NCBI GenBank assembly: GCA_903922605.1
Contig: CAIXUG010000072.1
Coordinates: 1-64,000, forward strand
DNA from: an uncultured Verrucomicrobiota bacterium
Lineage (GTDB): Bacteria > Verrucomicrobiota > Verrucomicrobiia > Limisphaerales > UBA9464
DNA length: 64,000 bases
Direction of reading: 5' to 3'
The notes under the pieces were generated by a model that was given only the letters and a program-made list of their open reading frames with translations, was not told the DNA's origin and did no database searches. Shown here one piece after another: positions 26,881-36,494 of this stretch. A program made the translations under genes and the position numbers. The first letter of the stretch is position 1; each line of letters opens with the position of its first letter.

Positions 26881-27264
26881 CTGGGGTGGTTTCAGAAATG
26901 AGGCAGCCATGAAGAGAAGTCCCTCGGGAAAGAGCTCGGTGTGCAGGGAACGCGGAGGGGCGCGAGCCGCCTTCCCCCTCACCCTGACCCTCTCCCTTGG
27001 GGAGAGGGGAAAGCCGGGCAGCTTCACGGGTTGCGGGAGGGTGCTTTCGGCCAGTCCAGCGTCGGATTTTGCCGCAAAGCGGACGATGATTCTCCCTCTC
27101 CCTGAGGGAGAGGGCCGGGGTGAGGGGGAAGGGCGTAAACGGACTCCAATAGCGGCGGAAAGGATTTGGGCTGGATCAAAAGGCGCGACGCTCAGGGCGA
27201 CACCCGCATTTTCCAACCGCAGGCATTCAGGTGGCGCAGCTACAGGGTCTTTGAGGGTACTCCG
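26881..27264. other. Intergenic region with REPIN-like element
   Basis: Between the MBL gene and the GH57 gene lies a 160-bp element (26972-27131, listed separately). To its left about 90 bp and to its right about 130 bp show nothing recognisable. The GH57 frame is open back to 27166, but that part is not gene-like. Confidence 0.6.
26972..27131. repeat. REPIN/MITE-like element, copy 1
   Basis: The inverted ends TTCCCCCTCACCC...CCCTCTCCC and GGGAGAGGG...GGTGAGGGGGAA are each about 37 bp. Each end contains its own CCCTCTCCC/GGGAGAGGG hairpin. The same structure, with a partly conserved inner region (CGGATTTTGCCGC, GCGGACGATGATTCTCCC), recurs at 56801-56962. Elements with these ends are widespread in high-GC bacteria and are mobilised as REPINs. 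Confidence 0.85.
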
Positions 27265-28917
27265 ATGACTCCGGTGACCGGCCAGCTCGCGCTCGTTCTG
27301 CATGCCCACCTGCCATTTGTACGGCATCCGGAGCACTCCAGCTTTTACGAGGAGACGTGGCTGTTTGAGGCCATCACGGAATGCTACCTGCCGCTGTTGC
27401 GAATGATGGACGGTTGGACGCGGGACGGTCTGCCGTGGCGGCTGTCGCTAACACTCACACCCACGCTGTGCGTGATGCTCGACGATCCGCTGCTGCAATC
27501 CCGTTACGCGCAGCATCTCGAATCGCTGCTCGGATTGGCGGAGAAGGAATTGGAGCGCACGCATTTCGATCCGGCGAGGCAAGCCCTGGTCCGCTTCTAT
27601 CTGGAACGGCTCTTGGAAGCGCGGAGCGGGGAGCGGGGAGCGCGGAATGAAGAAACGGGGAGTGTGTTGGGGCGCCTCGCGGAGCATCAGCGGAATGGCA
27701 ATCTGGAAATCCTGACCTGCGCGGCGACGCATGCGCTGTTGCCGTTGCTGACGGGCGAACCCTCATCCATCCGTGCACAGCTAGGGGTGGCCGTCATGGA
27801 TTACCAAAGGCGCTTTGGCCGGCCGGCGTCGGGCATCTGGCTGCCTGAGTGCGCGTGGTCGGCGGACGTGGGGCCTTACCTGCGCGGGGCCGGACTGAGG
27901 TGGTTCATCACCGAGACGCATGCGTTGTTACGGGCGAAGCCGCAGCCGCGCGCCGCAACCTTTGCTCCGGTGATCACGCCGGACGGGCTCGCCGCCTTTG
28001 CCCGCGATCCGGCCAGTGCGCGGCAGGTATGGAGCCGGCGCGAGGGCTATCCGGGCGATGCGCGGTATCGCGAATTTCACCGCGATCTGGCGCATGAGGC
28101 GGAGTGGACCTACGTGCAGCCGCATCTGGCCACCGATCAGCGTACGTTCACGGGTTTCAAGTATCACCGCGTCACCGGGGCCAACGTGCCGGCGGAGGCC
28201 AAGGAGCTTTACGACCGCACGGCGGCACTGTCCGCCGTCGCGGAGCATGCCGCCCATTTTGTGGAGCAACGGGCGCTCCAATGCACGACGGCCACGCCAC
28301 TGCTCAGGCGTCCGCCGCTGCTCGTGGCGCCGTATGACGCGGAGCTGTTCGGCCACTGGTGGTTTGAAGGGCCGGAATTTCTCGACGCCGTGGTCCGCCG
28401 AGTCGCCAGCGGGATGGATGGCCTCACGCTGACCACGCCGGGCGAATACCTCCGCCAGTTTCCGACGCATCAGCAGGCCATTCCGGCTGCGTCATCGTGG
28501 GGGGAGGGAGGCCATCTGGGTGTGTGGCTTGACGAATCCAACGCGTGGATGCAGCCGCCCTTGCGCGCCGCCGCTGCCCGGATGACAGCGCTGGCCGACC
28601 ATTTCGCCAGCGATGTAACGGATGATCTGATTGAGCGAGGTCTCAGGCAGGCCGGTCGGGAACTGCTGCTGGCGCAGGCGAGCGACTGGCCCTTCCTGGT
28701 GAAGATGGGCACGGCGGGGGACTATCCGGCACGCCGCTTCCGCGAGCACGTCGAAAACTTCAACCGGCTGGCGGAGGCGCTGGAAAGCTCGGTGGCGGAA
28801 TCACTACGCTCCGCTTTGGAACCGTTGGAGGCGAGGAACAACCTGTTCGCCGACCTGGATTGGCGCTGGTGGTGCGGGCGTAAGCCGGCTCACGGCGTGT
28901 CCGAGCGCACGCGGTAA
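27265..28917 (+). CDS. GH57 glycoside hydrolase (1,4-alpha-glucan branching enzyme type)
   Basis: A 550-residue GH57 enzyme from the ATG at 27265, which opens MTPVTGQLALVLHAHLPFVRHPE; upstream frame to 27166 is rejected. The catalytic nucleophile is expected at E195 in GIWLPECAW, and the acid/base at D358 in YDAELFGHWW. The HAHLPFVRHP block near the N-terminus and a C-terminal helical domain fit GH57 branching enzymes acting on glycogen. A short in-frame stretch at residues 121-133 (RSGERGARNEE) is encoded by GCGGGGAGC-type repeats and may be an insertion. It converges with the next gene, overlapping by 28 bp. Confidence 0.9.
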   Translation: MTPVTGQLALVLHAHLPFVRHPEHSSFYEETWLFEAITECYLPLLRMMDGWTRDGLPWRLSLTLTPTLCVMLDDPLLQSRYAQHLESLLGLAEKELERTHFDPARQALVRFYLERLLEARSGERGARNEETGSVLGRLAEHQRNGNLEILTCAATHALLPLLTGEPSSIRAQLGVAVMDYQRRFGRPASGIWLPECAWSADVGPYLRGAGLRWFITETHALLRAKPQPRAATFAPVITPDGLAAFARDPASARQVWSRREGYPGDARYREFHRDLAHEAEWTYVQPHLATDQRTFTGFKYHRVTGANVPAEAKELYDRTAALSAVAEHAAHFVEQRALQCTTATPLLRRPPLLVAPYDAELFGHWWFEGPEFLDAVVRRVASGMDGLTLTTPGEYLRQFPTHQQAIPAASSWGEGGHLGVWLDESNAWMQPPLRAAAARMTALADHFASDVTDDLIERGLRQAGRELLLAQASDWPFLVKMGTAGDYPARRFREHVENFNRLAEALESSVAESLRSALEPLEARNNLFADLDWRWWCGRKPAHGVSERTR

Positions 28918-31406
28918 AATTGCAGGCCATCACCCAGTGGAATCTGAAGTTCCAGGTCGCGTGGCTGGGCGGGGTAGGTCGGCTCAGTGCCAGGAACGTC
29001 CAGTCGCAGCCAGCTCGGAGACGCAAGATCATTGGCCGCTTCCAATTGGATCGCCTGATTGGTCGGCTGTCCGATATGCAGGCTCAACTGGCCGTTGTGC
29101 GCCTCGGCGCGGACCGTGGCCGGGTCGTTGATAAAAGGATCACCCAGCTGATAAATCCAACGCTGGATCAGCTGGGCCCCCGCGTCATCCGCGACATTGG
29201 AAGCGATGGGCGGCATCTGCCCCGGGCCGCGCATCGACTGGCGCTGAAACAGCACCGAATGGTCGGGGGATCCACCGACCAGCACGCGGTTGGCGGTGTC
29301 GCCGCGCGTGTCGTTTAGCCGTCCGTTGATGAGTCCGGCAAGGTCTGTCTTGGTTTGCAATCGCGCGTCGAAGAACCCACCGCCGGGCCCACCGGGCCGA
29401 TGGCAGAGGCTGCAGTTCGCCGCGAGGTACGAGCGCACGCGCCACTCCACGCTGACCGATTCGTCGTCGGTCGCCGCGAGCGACGCCAGCGGGACGAGAT
29501 TGGTGGGCGGAGCGGCGAAATATCCGGCCTCAGCCAGCGCCGCGATCTGGTTTGTGGTGATACCACCAGGGTAGGTGAAGTTGCCGTTCAACTGGGCGGT
29601 GTTGAAGCCGAGCGTTAGGCCGGCGGACGCATTATGGCAGGAGAGGCATTCCGCCCGGCTGGGGTAGTGCCAGACCTGCGTCTGCGTGACCCCATTGATG
29701 ATGCGGGTGATGGTTTCGTTCGTGCCTTCCTCGGGCACGAGCACGGCATTGGTCAGGGAATCCCAACGGTAGGTGATGCCGTAGACGCCATTCTTGTTGC
29801 GGACGATAAACCGGGTCTCCAGCCGGCGCGACGACTCGGGGACGCCGTTGGTCAGCTCCAGGTCAAAATGCTTCACCCACAACGTGCCATTCGGCGAAGA
29901 CCAGGTGTCGTTGGTGGCGAAACCGAGCTGCTGGGCCGGATCCGGCACACAGAACCAGCGCTGCTTTTTGGCGCCGTCAGACCAGAACGGCAGATTTACG
30001 GAATAGGCCACCAAGCCAGCGGCCGGAGTGAGCGAAGCGGTATCCGCGAACGCACCGGTATCGGCAAGCGTCGGCGGGAGGGGAGAGCCCGTGAAGGTCG
30101 GATTATAGTCCAGCCGCTGGATCAGACCGCTGCTCACGTTGATGGCCAGGATGTCCCCGTTGCGAGGGTCCGTGCCGAAAGCCGCGATGCCCGTCTGGCC
30201 GAGCAGGCGGGTGATCTGGGGAGCGGCAGATTCCTGCCGGCGCAACGACCAGACGTTGCCGCTCACATAATCTGCGTAGACATATGCGCCAAAAAGCTGC
30301 GCCAACCGGGCTCCGCGATACACCAGCCCGCCGATCAGCGAATTGCCCTTGTCGGTGCCGGAACCGTGCGCGTAGGACTGGACGGGTGGGACGTAATTGA
30401 ATTGCGGATCGGTCAGAAAATTGGCCGGCATGCCGCTCTTCGGGCCGGCAATGTTACCCTCCCGGAAGTCCCAGCCGTGGTTCGCGCCCTTGCGCGTCAC
30501 GAAGATGCTTTCCCACCGGTCCTGACCGACATCACCGATCCAGAGATCGCCGTTGGCCGCGTCGAACGACCAGCGCCACGGGTTGCGCAACCCGACCGCA
30601 AAGTATTCGGTGCGCACTTTGGCGGCGACCACGGGCTGGCCGTTGAAGCTGGTCGCACCGACGAACGGGTTGTCGGCAGGAATGCGGTAATTGCCCACCA
30701 CGGCCGGGTGCGGATTGGGCGCGAGTGAACCTTCACGGTTGTCCACGTCGAGGCGCAGCAGGCCGGCGAACAGGTCGGCATCGATCTTCTGCGCGTTGCC
30801 GAACTGGTCGTTGGCGCCACCGCCGTCGCCGAGCGACACGTAAAGATAACCATCCGGCCCGAAATGCACGTCGCCGGCGTTATGGTTCGAGGCCGGATCA
30901 GCCTGCTGGAAGAGAATCACCTCCGAGGCGGCATCGGCGAGGTTGGGATTGGCGGCGGAGACGTGGAATTCGCTGAGGCGGTCATGCAACTGATTGGCAT
31001 GGCCGGTCGTGGAGGCGGTAACGGTGCGATAGAGGAAGATGCGCCCGTTGGTCGCGTAGCCGGGATGAAAGGCGAGTCCCAGCAGGCCTTCCTCACCGCC
31101 ATATGCGGTCTTGGCCGTGAGATCGAGGAAGACCGCCTTCTGCGGGTTTCTCAGGTCAGGGAGGACGGTGATGCGCCCGGGCTGTTCGACCACAAACAGG
31201 CGATTGGTTTCGCCGGGGGGAGTTGCGATGGTCACGGGGGCAGAAAAGGTGAGCCCGGGGAAGGCATTCCCCAACTGATAGCCGAAAGAGCCGGGCACGT
31301 CCGGCAGCTTCAAAGTGCGGTTGGCCACCCGCTCCAACGGGCCAGCCACCGCCGGCGTCACGGCAGCCAAGGCGGCGAGCAGCAGGAGGAGCAGGGCGCG
31401 ACGCAT
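28890..31406 (-). CDS. Secreted glucose/sorbosone-dehydrogenase-like propeller with two haem-binding sites
   Basis: A 838-residue exported protein (signal MRRALLLLLLAALAAVTPAVA). Residues about 40-430 form a PQQ-dependent sugar dehydrogenase-like propeller (RLFVVEQPGRI, GEEGLLGLAFHP, SNHNAGDVHFGPDGYLYVSLGDGG, VGLRNPWRWSFD). From about 480 comes a haem module with CLSCH near residue 585 and CSLCH near 665, also found in the 1317-aa protein at 48127. The C-terminus contains an LQFYRVRSD tail. Likely oxidises an aldose or related substrate outside the cytoplasm and passes electrons through c-type haems. Its tail overlaps the GH57 gene on the opposite strand. Confidence 0.88.
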   Translation of the reverse strand: MRRALLLLLLAALAAVTPAVAGPLERVANRTLKLPDVPGSFGYQLGNAFPGLTFSAPVTIATPPGETNRLFVVEQPGRITVLPDLRNPQKAVFLDLTAKTAYGGEEGLLGLAFHPGYATNGRIFLYRTVTASTTGHANQLHDRLSEFHVSAANPNLADAASEVILFQQADPASNHNAGDVHFGPDGYLYVSLGDGGGANDQFGNAQKIDADLFAGLLRLDVDNREGSLAPNPHPAVVGNYRIPADNPFVGATSFNGQPVVAAKVRTEYFAVGLRNPWRWSFDAANGDLWIGDVGQDRWESIFVTRKGANHGWDFREGNIAGPKSGMPANFLTDPQFNYVPPVQSYAHGSGTDKGNSLIGGLVYRGARLAQLFGAYVYADYVSGNVWSLRRQESAAPQITRLLGQTGIAAFGTDPRNGDILAINVSSGLIQRLDYNPTFTGSPLPPTLADTGAFADTASLTPAAGLVAYSVNLPFWSDGAKKQRWFCVPDPAQQLGFATNDTWSSPNGTLWVKHFDLELTNGVPESSRRLETRFIVRNKNGVYGITYRWDSLTNAVLVPEEGTNETITRIINGVTQTQVWHYPSRAECLSCHNASAGLTLGFNTAQLNGNFTYPGGITTNQIAALAEAGYFAAPPTNLVPLASLAATDDESVSVEWRVRSYLAANCSLCHRPGGPGGGFFDARLQTKTDLAGLINGRLNDTRGDTANRVLVGGSPDHSVLFQRQSMRGPGQMPPIASNVADDAGAQLIQRWIYQLGDPFINDPATVRAEAHNGQLSLHIGQPTNQAIQLEAANDLASPSWLRLDVPGTEPTYPAQPRDLELQIPLGDGLQFYRVRSDTP

Positions 31407-31473
31407 GACTGCAATGTGCTCGCGCTCGGAACCATGTAAAGTGGCGGTTCCGTAAACTTGGAGACTGCGCTGG

Positions 31474-32895
31474 TCAGGGCTTGGCGTGTTCTTTGGCGTC
31501 TGCCACCATTTTGGCGAACACTTCCTGGCCGCCGAAATAGCCGTAATTGACGGGTCCGAGCAGCTTGAGCTGCGCGTTCAGGTCGTCCCAGGCCTGGCAC
31601 TTGTAGGCATACCAGGCGTAGTTGTGCCGCCACCCGATGGCGGCGGGTTCGCGGCGAAGAAACTCCTCATAGGCGGCGCGGAGGTCGGGCCAGACTTCCG
31701 GCCGCAGCCAGTAGCGCTGACGCGTGGCATCATCCTTCCCCGAGCGGGCGGCAAGAAAGATATGGGCGTCCACGATGGTCAGCGGCACGGTGCCGTTCCA
31801 GTTGGTGTTGTGAATGCACTCGCGGCCGAAGGTGAGCATCTCCTCCGCCGAACCGAGCCACATGGGCTCGAGATAGTGGAGCTTGTACATGCAGGCGTCG
31901 TAATTGTTCGGGGCGGCCCGCATGGCCCGACCGAACCACCGCTCCATCTCCGGACGGTCCCGGTCAAGCCCGAGGCAGACCTCGATCATTTCGGCCGGGG
32001 CCCGGGTGTCGTGCTCGTCCTTGTTCCAGGCGGATACCAGGGATTCTGCCGCCACCTTCATGCGCTCTTGGAACAGCTTCCAGTTTTCCGGCGAGACCTC
32101 ATTGGCATAGCCGTTGCCACGGGCCCGCCAGGCTTGGTGCAGGTAGAACTTACCACGCAGCAGGTCGTATCCGGCGGCGTTCGGCCAATGTTCCTTGAGG
32201 GGGGGACCGAGCCGCCCCCAGAACTCCGGGTATTCCTCCTGGTTTTGCTGCGCCACGTCCATGAGCTGCTGCGCCATGGCGTAGATCTCGGCTTCGGGAG
32301 TGGTCGGGTCGTGGATGGCCTTGATCAGACTTTCCAAGGCAGCGTAGCGCCGGAAGTGGACCTGCTCCATCGCTTCCTCCGGCGGATCTTTTGCCGGCAG
32401 CACGGCTTTCATGGCCTCAGCCGCGCGGATGGACGCGTAAAATTTCAAGTAGGCGGAATACCCTGAGCCGTCCATTTGCTGGGCGACCGACTGGAAGACC
32501 TTGGCGGTCGCAGCATCGGACTGCTTCGCGTCTCCCACCCGGTACCGCACGGCGAGATATTTGACCAGCGGGTCGGTGCAGCCCTGATCCAGGGCCGACT
32601 GGGCCAAGGTGGCGATCTTGCCCAGCCAGTCGGCGGGAACTCCGGCATCGCCGGCGCGGGCCGCAGCCATCAGGCTCAGTGCGGACTTGGCGGGCTCGTC
32701 CCATTTCGGGGAACGCTGGCCGGCGCGCTCATAGGCCCCGACCAGGTTGGTCATGAACCAGCGCTGCCGGTCGGTTTTGGCCGGTTCCTGTCGGGGCGGT
32801 GTGGTAGTGAGATTCCCGGACGCCGGCGCATCGGATTCGCCGGAAACGGCCAGGCTGCCAAGCAGAAGCAGTCCGAGCAGGAGCAGAAATTTCAC
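31474..32895 (-). CDS. Tandem paralogue 1, DUF4034-like exported protein (no lipobox Cys)
   Basis: One of three consecutive paralogues, each exactly 473 codons when started at the equivalent GTG (here 32895, opening VKFLLLLGLLLLGSLAVSGES). Unlike its two neighbours, the cysteine of the lipobox LAVSC is replaced by glycine (GGC for TGC), so it is probably a secreted or signal-anchored protein rather than a lipoprotein. The helical body, with blocks such as AWRARGNGYANEVSPE, EMERWFGRAM, CMYKLHYLEPMWLGS and NTNWNGTVPL, resembles proteins with DUF4034; this family naming is from memory. Function unknown. It is the third gene in transcription order. Confidence 0.82.
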   Translation of the reverse strand: MKFLLLLGLLLLGSLAVSGESDAPASGNLTTTPPRQEPAKTDRQRWFMTNLVGAYERAGQRSPKWDEPAKSALSLMAAARAGDAGVPADWLGKIATLAQSALDQGCTDPLVKYLAVRYRVGDAKQSDAATAKVFQSVAQQMDGSGYSAYLKFYASIRAAEAMKAVLPAKDPPEEAMEQVHFRRYAALESLIKAIHDPTTPEAEIYAMAQQLMDVAQQNQEEYPEFWGRLGPPLKEHWPNAAGYDLLRGKFYLHQAWRARGNGYANEVSPENWKLFQERMKVAAESLVSAWNKDEHDTRAPAEMIEVCLGLDRDRPEMERWFGRAMRAAPNNYDACMYKLHYLEPMWLGSAEEMLTFGRECIHNTNWNGTVPLTIVDAHIFLAARSGKDDATRQRYWLRPEVWPDLRAAYEEFLRREPAAIGWRHNYAWYAYKCQAWDDLNAQLKLLGPVNYGYFGGQEVFAKMVADAKEHAKP

Positions 32896-32970
32896 CGTGT
32901 GATGCCGACGCGAAAGCGGTCGGGTTTCAATCACAAAAGCCCGGGTCGGAAACGGGTTATGGCTCTGGGC

Positions 32971-34392
32971 TCAGGGTTTTGCATGCTCCCGGGCATCTGC
33001 GAGCATCTTGGCGAACGCTTCCTGGCCGCCGAATTCGTCGTAATTTACGCGGCCCAGCAGCCTGAGCTGTGCATTCAGGTCATCCCACGCCGCACATTTG
33101 TAGGCGAATCGGACATAAGTTTGGCGCCGGATTCCATCGTCGGGACTGCGACGGAAGAACTCCTCGAAGGCCGCCCGGATGTCAGGCCAGACGCCCGGGC
33201 GCCGCCAGTACATGGACCGCGCGGCTTCGGTCTCCTGAAAGGACGCGAAAAAATCATGCGCGTCGACCAGCACCAGGGGCACGGTGCCACTCCAATTGGT
33301 GTTGCCGACGCATTCGTGCCCGAACGCCAGCATGGCCTCCGGCGAGCCAAACCACATGGGTTCGAGATACCGGAGCTTTCCCGTGCAAGCCGCGTGATTG
33401 TTGGGTGCGGCGAGCATGGCCCGCTGGAACCACCTCTCCATCTCGGGCCGCTCCTTGCCCAGGCCGGTACAGACTTCCAACATCAGCGTGGCGGGCTGCG
33501 GGTCATTGCTGTCCCGATCCCAGGCGGACTGGAGCGCCTTCTCGGCAAGCTTGAGATGTTCCTCAAAGAGTCGTCCGCCTTCGGCCGTAACCTGGTTGGC
33601 GTAGCCGCCACCGCGCGCTTTCCAGGCCGCTTTGATCTCGGACCACCCGGTAAGGAGCGCGACCAGATCCGATTTGGGCCGGGTCTCCCGCAAGGCGCCC
33701 TCGATTCTCTCCCAGTATCCGGGCGGGATTTGGTCGTCGCTGTCCACCAGAGTCAGCACGTCGGTGCACATTTCATACAACTCTTGTGGCGGCGTGGTCC
33801 TGTCCTGGAAGGCGTCGAAGAGCTGGTTGAGGCTGCTCTGGATCATCGCGTGGATGTTGAACAGCTGAGATTGGGTCTGCTGGTCCGGGGCGGGCAGGGC
33901 CGCCCTCATCGTCTCGGCCGTCCGCAGGGCGGCATAGAGTTTTAGCCGGGGCGGATAGTCTGAGTCGGCCAGGCTCTGGACGATCTCACTCAATGCGCCG
34001 GCTTCGGACGGGCTGACCTTCTCCAGGTGGACAATGCCGTACCGCAGGGCTGCGTAACGGACGTAAGGATCGGCACAGCCCTTGTCCACGGCCGACTTCA
34101 TTAGAGAAGCGATCTCCTGTCGCCAGTCAGCGGGAACGTCAGGGCGGTTCGCGCCGGCCGAGGCGATGAGATTAAAGGCTACCTTCACGTCCCCATCCCA
34201 CTGTGGGTCGTGCTTGCCGATGCGCTCATAGGCCCCGACCGTGTTCTTCACATACCATTGGTAGGCGTCATCCTTGGCCCGGTCGCTCTGCTGACGCGCC
34301 GTGACGAGCTCGGCGGGCGTCGGATCGCCGCGCTTGCAGGAAACGGCGAGACCGCCGACCAAAAGCAGGCCGAGCAGGGGAAGCAACTTCAC
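32971..34392 (-). CDS. Tandem paralogue 2, DUF4034-like lipoprotein
   Basis: Middle copy of the triplet. From the GTG at 34392 it encodes 473 residues opening VKLLPLLGLLLVGGLAVSCKRGD, with a lipobox LAVSC, so it should be lipid-anchored. It shares with its neighbours the blocks WKARGGGYANQVT, EMERWFQRAMLAAPNNHAAC, YLEPMWFGSPEAM and GTVPLVLVDAHDF. A longer frame to 34455 is open, but the sequence upstream of the GTG is conserved between copies because the 5' flank was duplicated too. Function unknown. Copies 2 and 3 keep the cysteine that copy 1 has lost. Confidence 0.83.
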   Translation of the reverse strand: MKLLPLLGLLLVGGLAVSCKRGDPTPAELVTARQQSDRAKDDAYQWYVKNTVGAYERIGKHDPQWDGDVKVAFNLIASAGANRPDVPADWRQEIASLMKSAVDKGCADPYVRYAALRYGIVHLEKVSPSEAGALSEIVQSLADSDYPPRLKLYAALRTAETMRAALPAPDQQTQSQLFNIHAMIQSSLNQLFDAFQDRTTPPQELYEMCTDVLTLVDSDDQIPPGYWERIEGALRETRPKSDLVALLTGWSEIKAAWKARGGGYANQVTAEGGRLFEEHLKLAEKALQSAWDRDSNDPQPATLMLEVCTGLGKERPEMERWFQRAMLAAPNNHAACTGKLRYLEPMWFGSPEAMLAFGHECVGNTNWSGTVPLVLVDAHDFFASFQETEAARSMYWRRPGVWPDIRAAFEEFFRRSPDDGIRRQTYVRFAYKCAAWDDLNAQLRLLGRVNYDEFGGQEAFAKMLADAREHAKP

Positions 34393-34599
34393 CGGCTGAT
34401 GGCGACGTGAAAACGGTTTGAATTCAACTGCAAAAGGCCGGGCCGGCCGCGTCATATCTTTTGAGAACCGGCATTCGATGCCAGCCTAACATGTCTGGGC
34501 TGATAACCGTTTCGCCCCGAGTGCGGCGGAAATGAGCCGGCTGACCAGCAGCAATTGCGGGCAATGCCATCGAGGGCCAACGATTCCCGCAAAATCAGC

Positions 34600-36021
34600 T
34601 TAGGGTTTCGCGTGATTTTTGGCCTCCGCAACCATCCGGTCGAATGCCGCCCGTCCACCGAAAAAATTGTAGTTCACCGGCCCCAGCTGCTGGAGCTGCG
34701 CATTCAGGTCATCCCACGCCTGGCACTTGTAGGCATGCAGCGTGTAGTTCGGGCGCCACCCGACGGCGTCGGGTTCCTTGCGGAAGAACGCCTCATAGGC
34801 CGCCCGCAGGTCGGGCCAGACTTCCGGTTGCAGCCAGTAGGCCTGACGCGAGGCGCTGTCGTTCCGCCCGTAGGCGCTGAGAAAACCATGGGCCTCCGTG
34901 AGCACGAGCGGCACCCTTCCGCTCCAGTTGGTGTTGCTCACGCATTCGTGGCCAAAGGCGAGCATTTCCTCCGACGACCCAAACCAGATGGGCTTGAGAT
35001 AATGGAGCTTGGCCTGGCAGGCGTCGTAGTTGTCGGGGGCGGTGAGCATCGCGCGCTGAAACCACAGCTCCATCTCGGCACGGTCTTTGCCGAGGCCGGT
35101 GCAGACCTTGATCATCTCGGTGGCGATCCGGGTGTCGGTGTTGTCCTTCTTCCAGCCGGACTGCAAGGCCTGATCGGCCAGCTTCAACCGCTCGTCAAAC
35201 AGGCGGGCGCCTTCGGGGGTCACCTTGTCGGCAAAACCGCTGCCGCGCGCCTGCCAGGCATAGGTCCGGTAATACCAGCCGCGCAGCAGGTCGGCCTGGG
35301 CGGATTTCGGCCACTGGTCCCGGAGGGTGGCGTCCAGTCCGGACCAGTACTCCGGAAATTCCCGGTCATTTAGCCGCACCATTTCCATGAGGGCCGATGA
35401 CATCACATAGATCTCCGATTCGGGAGTCGTCGGGTCGTGGAGGGCCTGCAGGAGGTTTTGGAGCGACTGGCGGCGCAACTCGTGCACCAGGGCCATCTCG
35501 GTCTGGGGTGGGTTGTTTTCGGGCAACGTGGCTTTCAGGGACTCGGCGGCGCGCATGAGCGCATAGAAATTCAGGTAAGGGGAGTACCCGCTCCGGCCCA
35601 TGTCCGCGGCGATGTCCTGGAAGGCCTTGGCCGTTTCGGCATCCGACCGTTTCATGTCCCCCACCCGGTAGCGCAGGGCGACATAGCGCACGAGCGGGTC
35701 GGTGCAGCCATGATCCACGGCGGACTGGGCCAGTGAGGAGACATCGCGCGACCACTCGGTGGTGAGTTTCGCTTCGCCCGACCGCCCCGCAGCCATGAGG
35801 TTCAGCGCGGTTTTCGCTGGCCCGTCCCATTGCGGATCATGCTGGCCGACGCGTTCGTAGGCTCCGACAAGGTTGGTCGTGAACCACCGGTGCGCGCTGT
35901 CTTTGGCGTGGTCCTGCTGACGGTGGGCGGCGGCCAGGCGTGCCGGCGTTGGTTCGCTGCGCTTGCAGGAAACAGCCAGGCCGCCCCAGAGGAGCAGAAC
36001 TAAGACGGGGAGCAACTTCAC
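34600..36021 (-). CDS. Tandem paralogue 3, DUF4034-like lipoprotein
   Basis: First of the three copies to be transcribed. It starts at the GTG at 36021 (no earlier start in frame), giving 473 residues opening VKLLPVLVLLLWGGLAVSCKRSE with a lipobox. The sequence is helical, with AWQARGSGFADKVTPEG, EMELWFQRAML and YLKPIWFGSSEEM. The three genes are separated by about 75 and 207 bp. The family is found mostly in PVC bacteria as expanded paralogues; no role is known. It is followed downstream in the genome (to the right) by the flagellar cluster, with which no link is evident. Confidence 0.83.
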   Translation of the reverse strand: MKLLPVLVLLLWGGLAVSCKRSEPTPARLAAAHRQQDHAKDSAHRWFTTNLVGAYERVGQHDPQWDGPAKTALNLMAAGRSGEAKLTTEWSRDVSSLAQSAVDHGCTDPLVRYVALRYRVGDMKRSDAETAKAFQDIAADMGRSGYSPYLNFYALMRAAESLKATLPENNPPQTEMALVHELRRQSLQNLLQALHDPTTPESEIYVMSSALMEMVRLNDREFPEYWSGLDATLRDQWPKSAQADLLRGWYYRTYAWQARGSGFADKVTPEGARLFDERLKLADQALQSGWKKDNTDTRIATEMIKVCTGLGKDRAEMELWFQRAMLTAPDNYDACQAKLHYLKPIWFGSSEEMLAFGHECVSNTNWSGRVPLVLTEAHGFLSAYGRNDSASRQAYWLQPEVWPDLRAAYEAFFRKEPDAVGWRPNYTLHAYKCQAWDDLNAQLQQLGPVNYNFFGGRAAFDRMVAEAKNHAKP

Positions 36022-36173
36022 CGCCCAATGGCGACGGGAAAACCGTCCGGTTTCAACTGTAGATATCAGTGAATCAGTAACCGGTAATCAGTGAACGAAA
36101 CACTGCGGAGTCAGCGGCGGTCGGGATGCCGTGCTGTTTCATTCATAATTCATCCTTCAACTTTCATCATTTC

Positions 36174-36488
36174 TCAATACACGCAGTCGAGGTCGATGAC
36201 CTGGCCGCAGGCGCAGTGGATGCGGATGCGGGTGACCTTGCCACCATCATGCTGGAGGGTGACGGTCGGCTGGGCGGTCTCGCCGGCGGGTGCGCTGCAA
36301 TGGAGCCCGCTCGTCGCTGACACTGGCATCGGCAATGAGGCTGGTGGCACTGCCACCAACGAGGGGATGAAGGATGGTTTTTCCGAGGCGGAAGCCAGGG
36401 CGTTGAGGCGTCCGTTGCCGGTGGCGGCGACAGCGCCGGTCGGTGAACCGCCGCCGAAGAGAGGGATGAAGGGCTCGGCCATGCTCAT
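36174..36488 (-). CDS. Small protein at the 3' end of the flagellar cluster
   Basis: A 104-residue protein starting 6 bp after motB in the same direction, so very probably in its operon. The N-terminal 75 residues are rich in Pro, Ser and Ala (low complexity); the C-terminus VTRIRIHCACGQVIDLDCVY carries a CxC plus one further cysteine, perhaps a small metal site. I recognise no family. Its position suggests a motility-related accessory role, but that is inference from order alone. Confidence 0.65.
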   Translation of the reverse strand: MSMAEPFIPLFGGGSPTGAVAATGNGRLNALASASEKPSFIPSLVAVPPASLPMPVSATSGLHCSAPAGETAQPTVTLQHDGGKVTRIRIHCACGQVIDLDCVY

Positions 36489-36494
36489 GATTTG

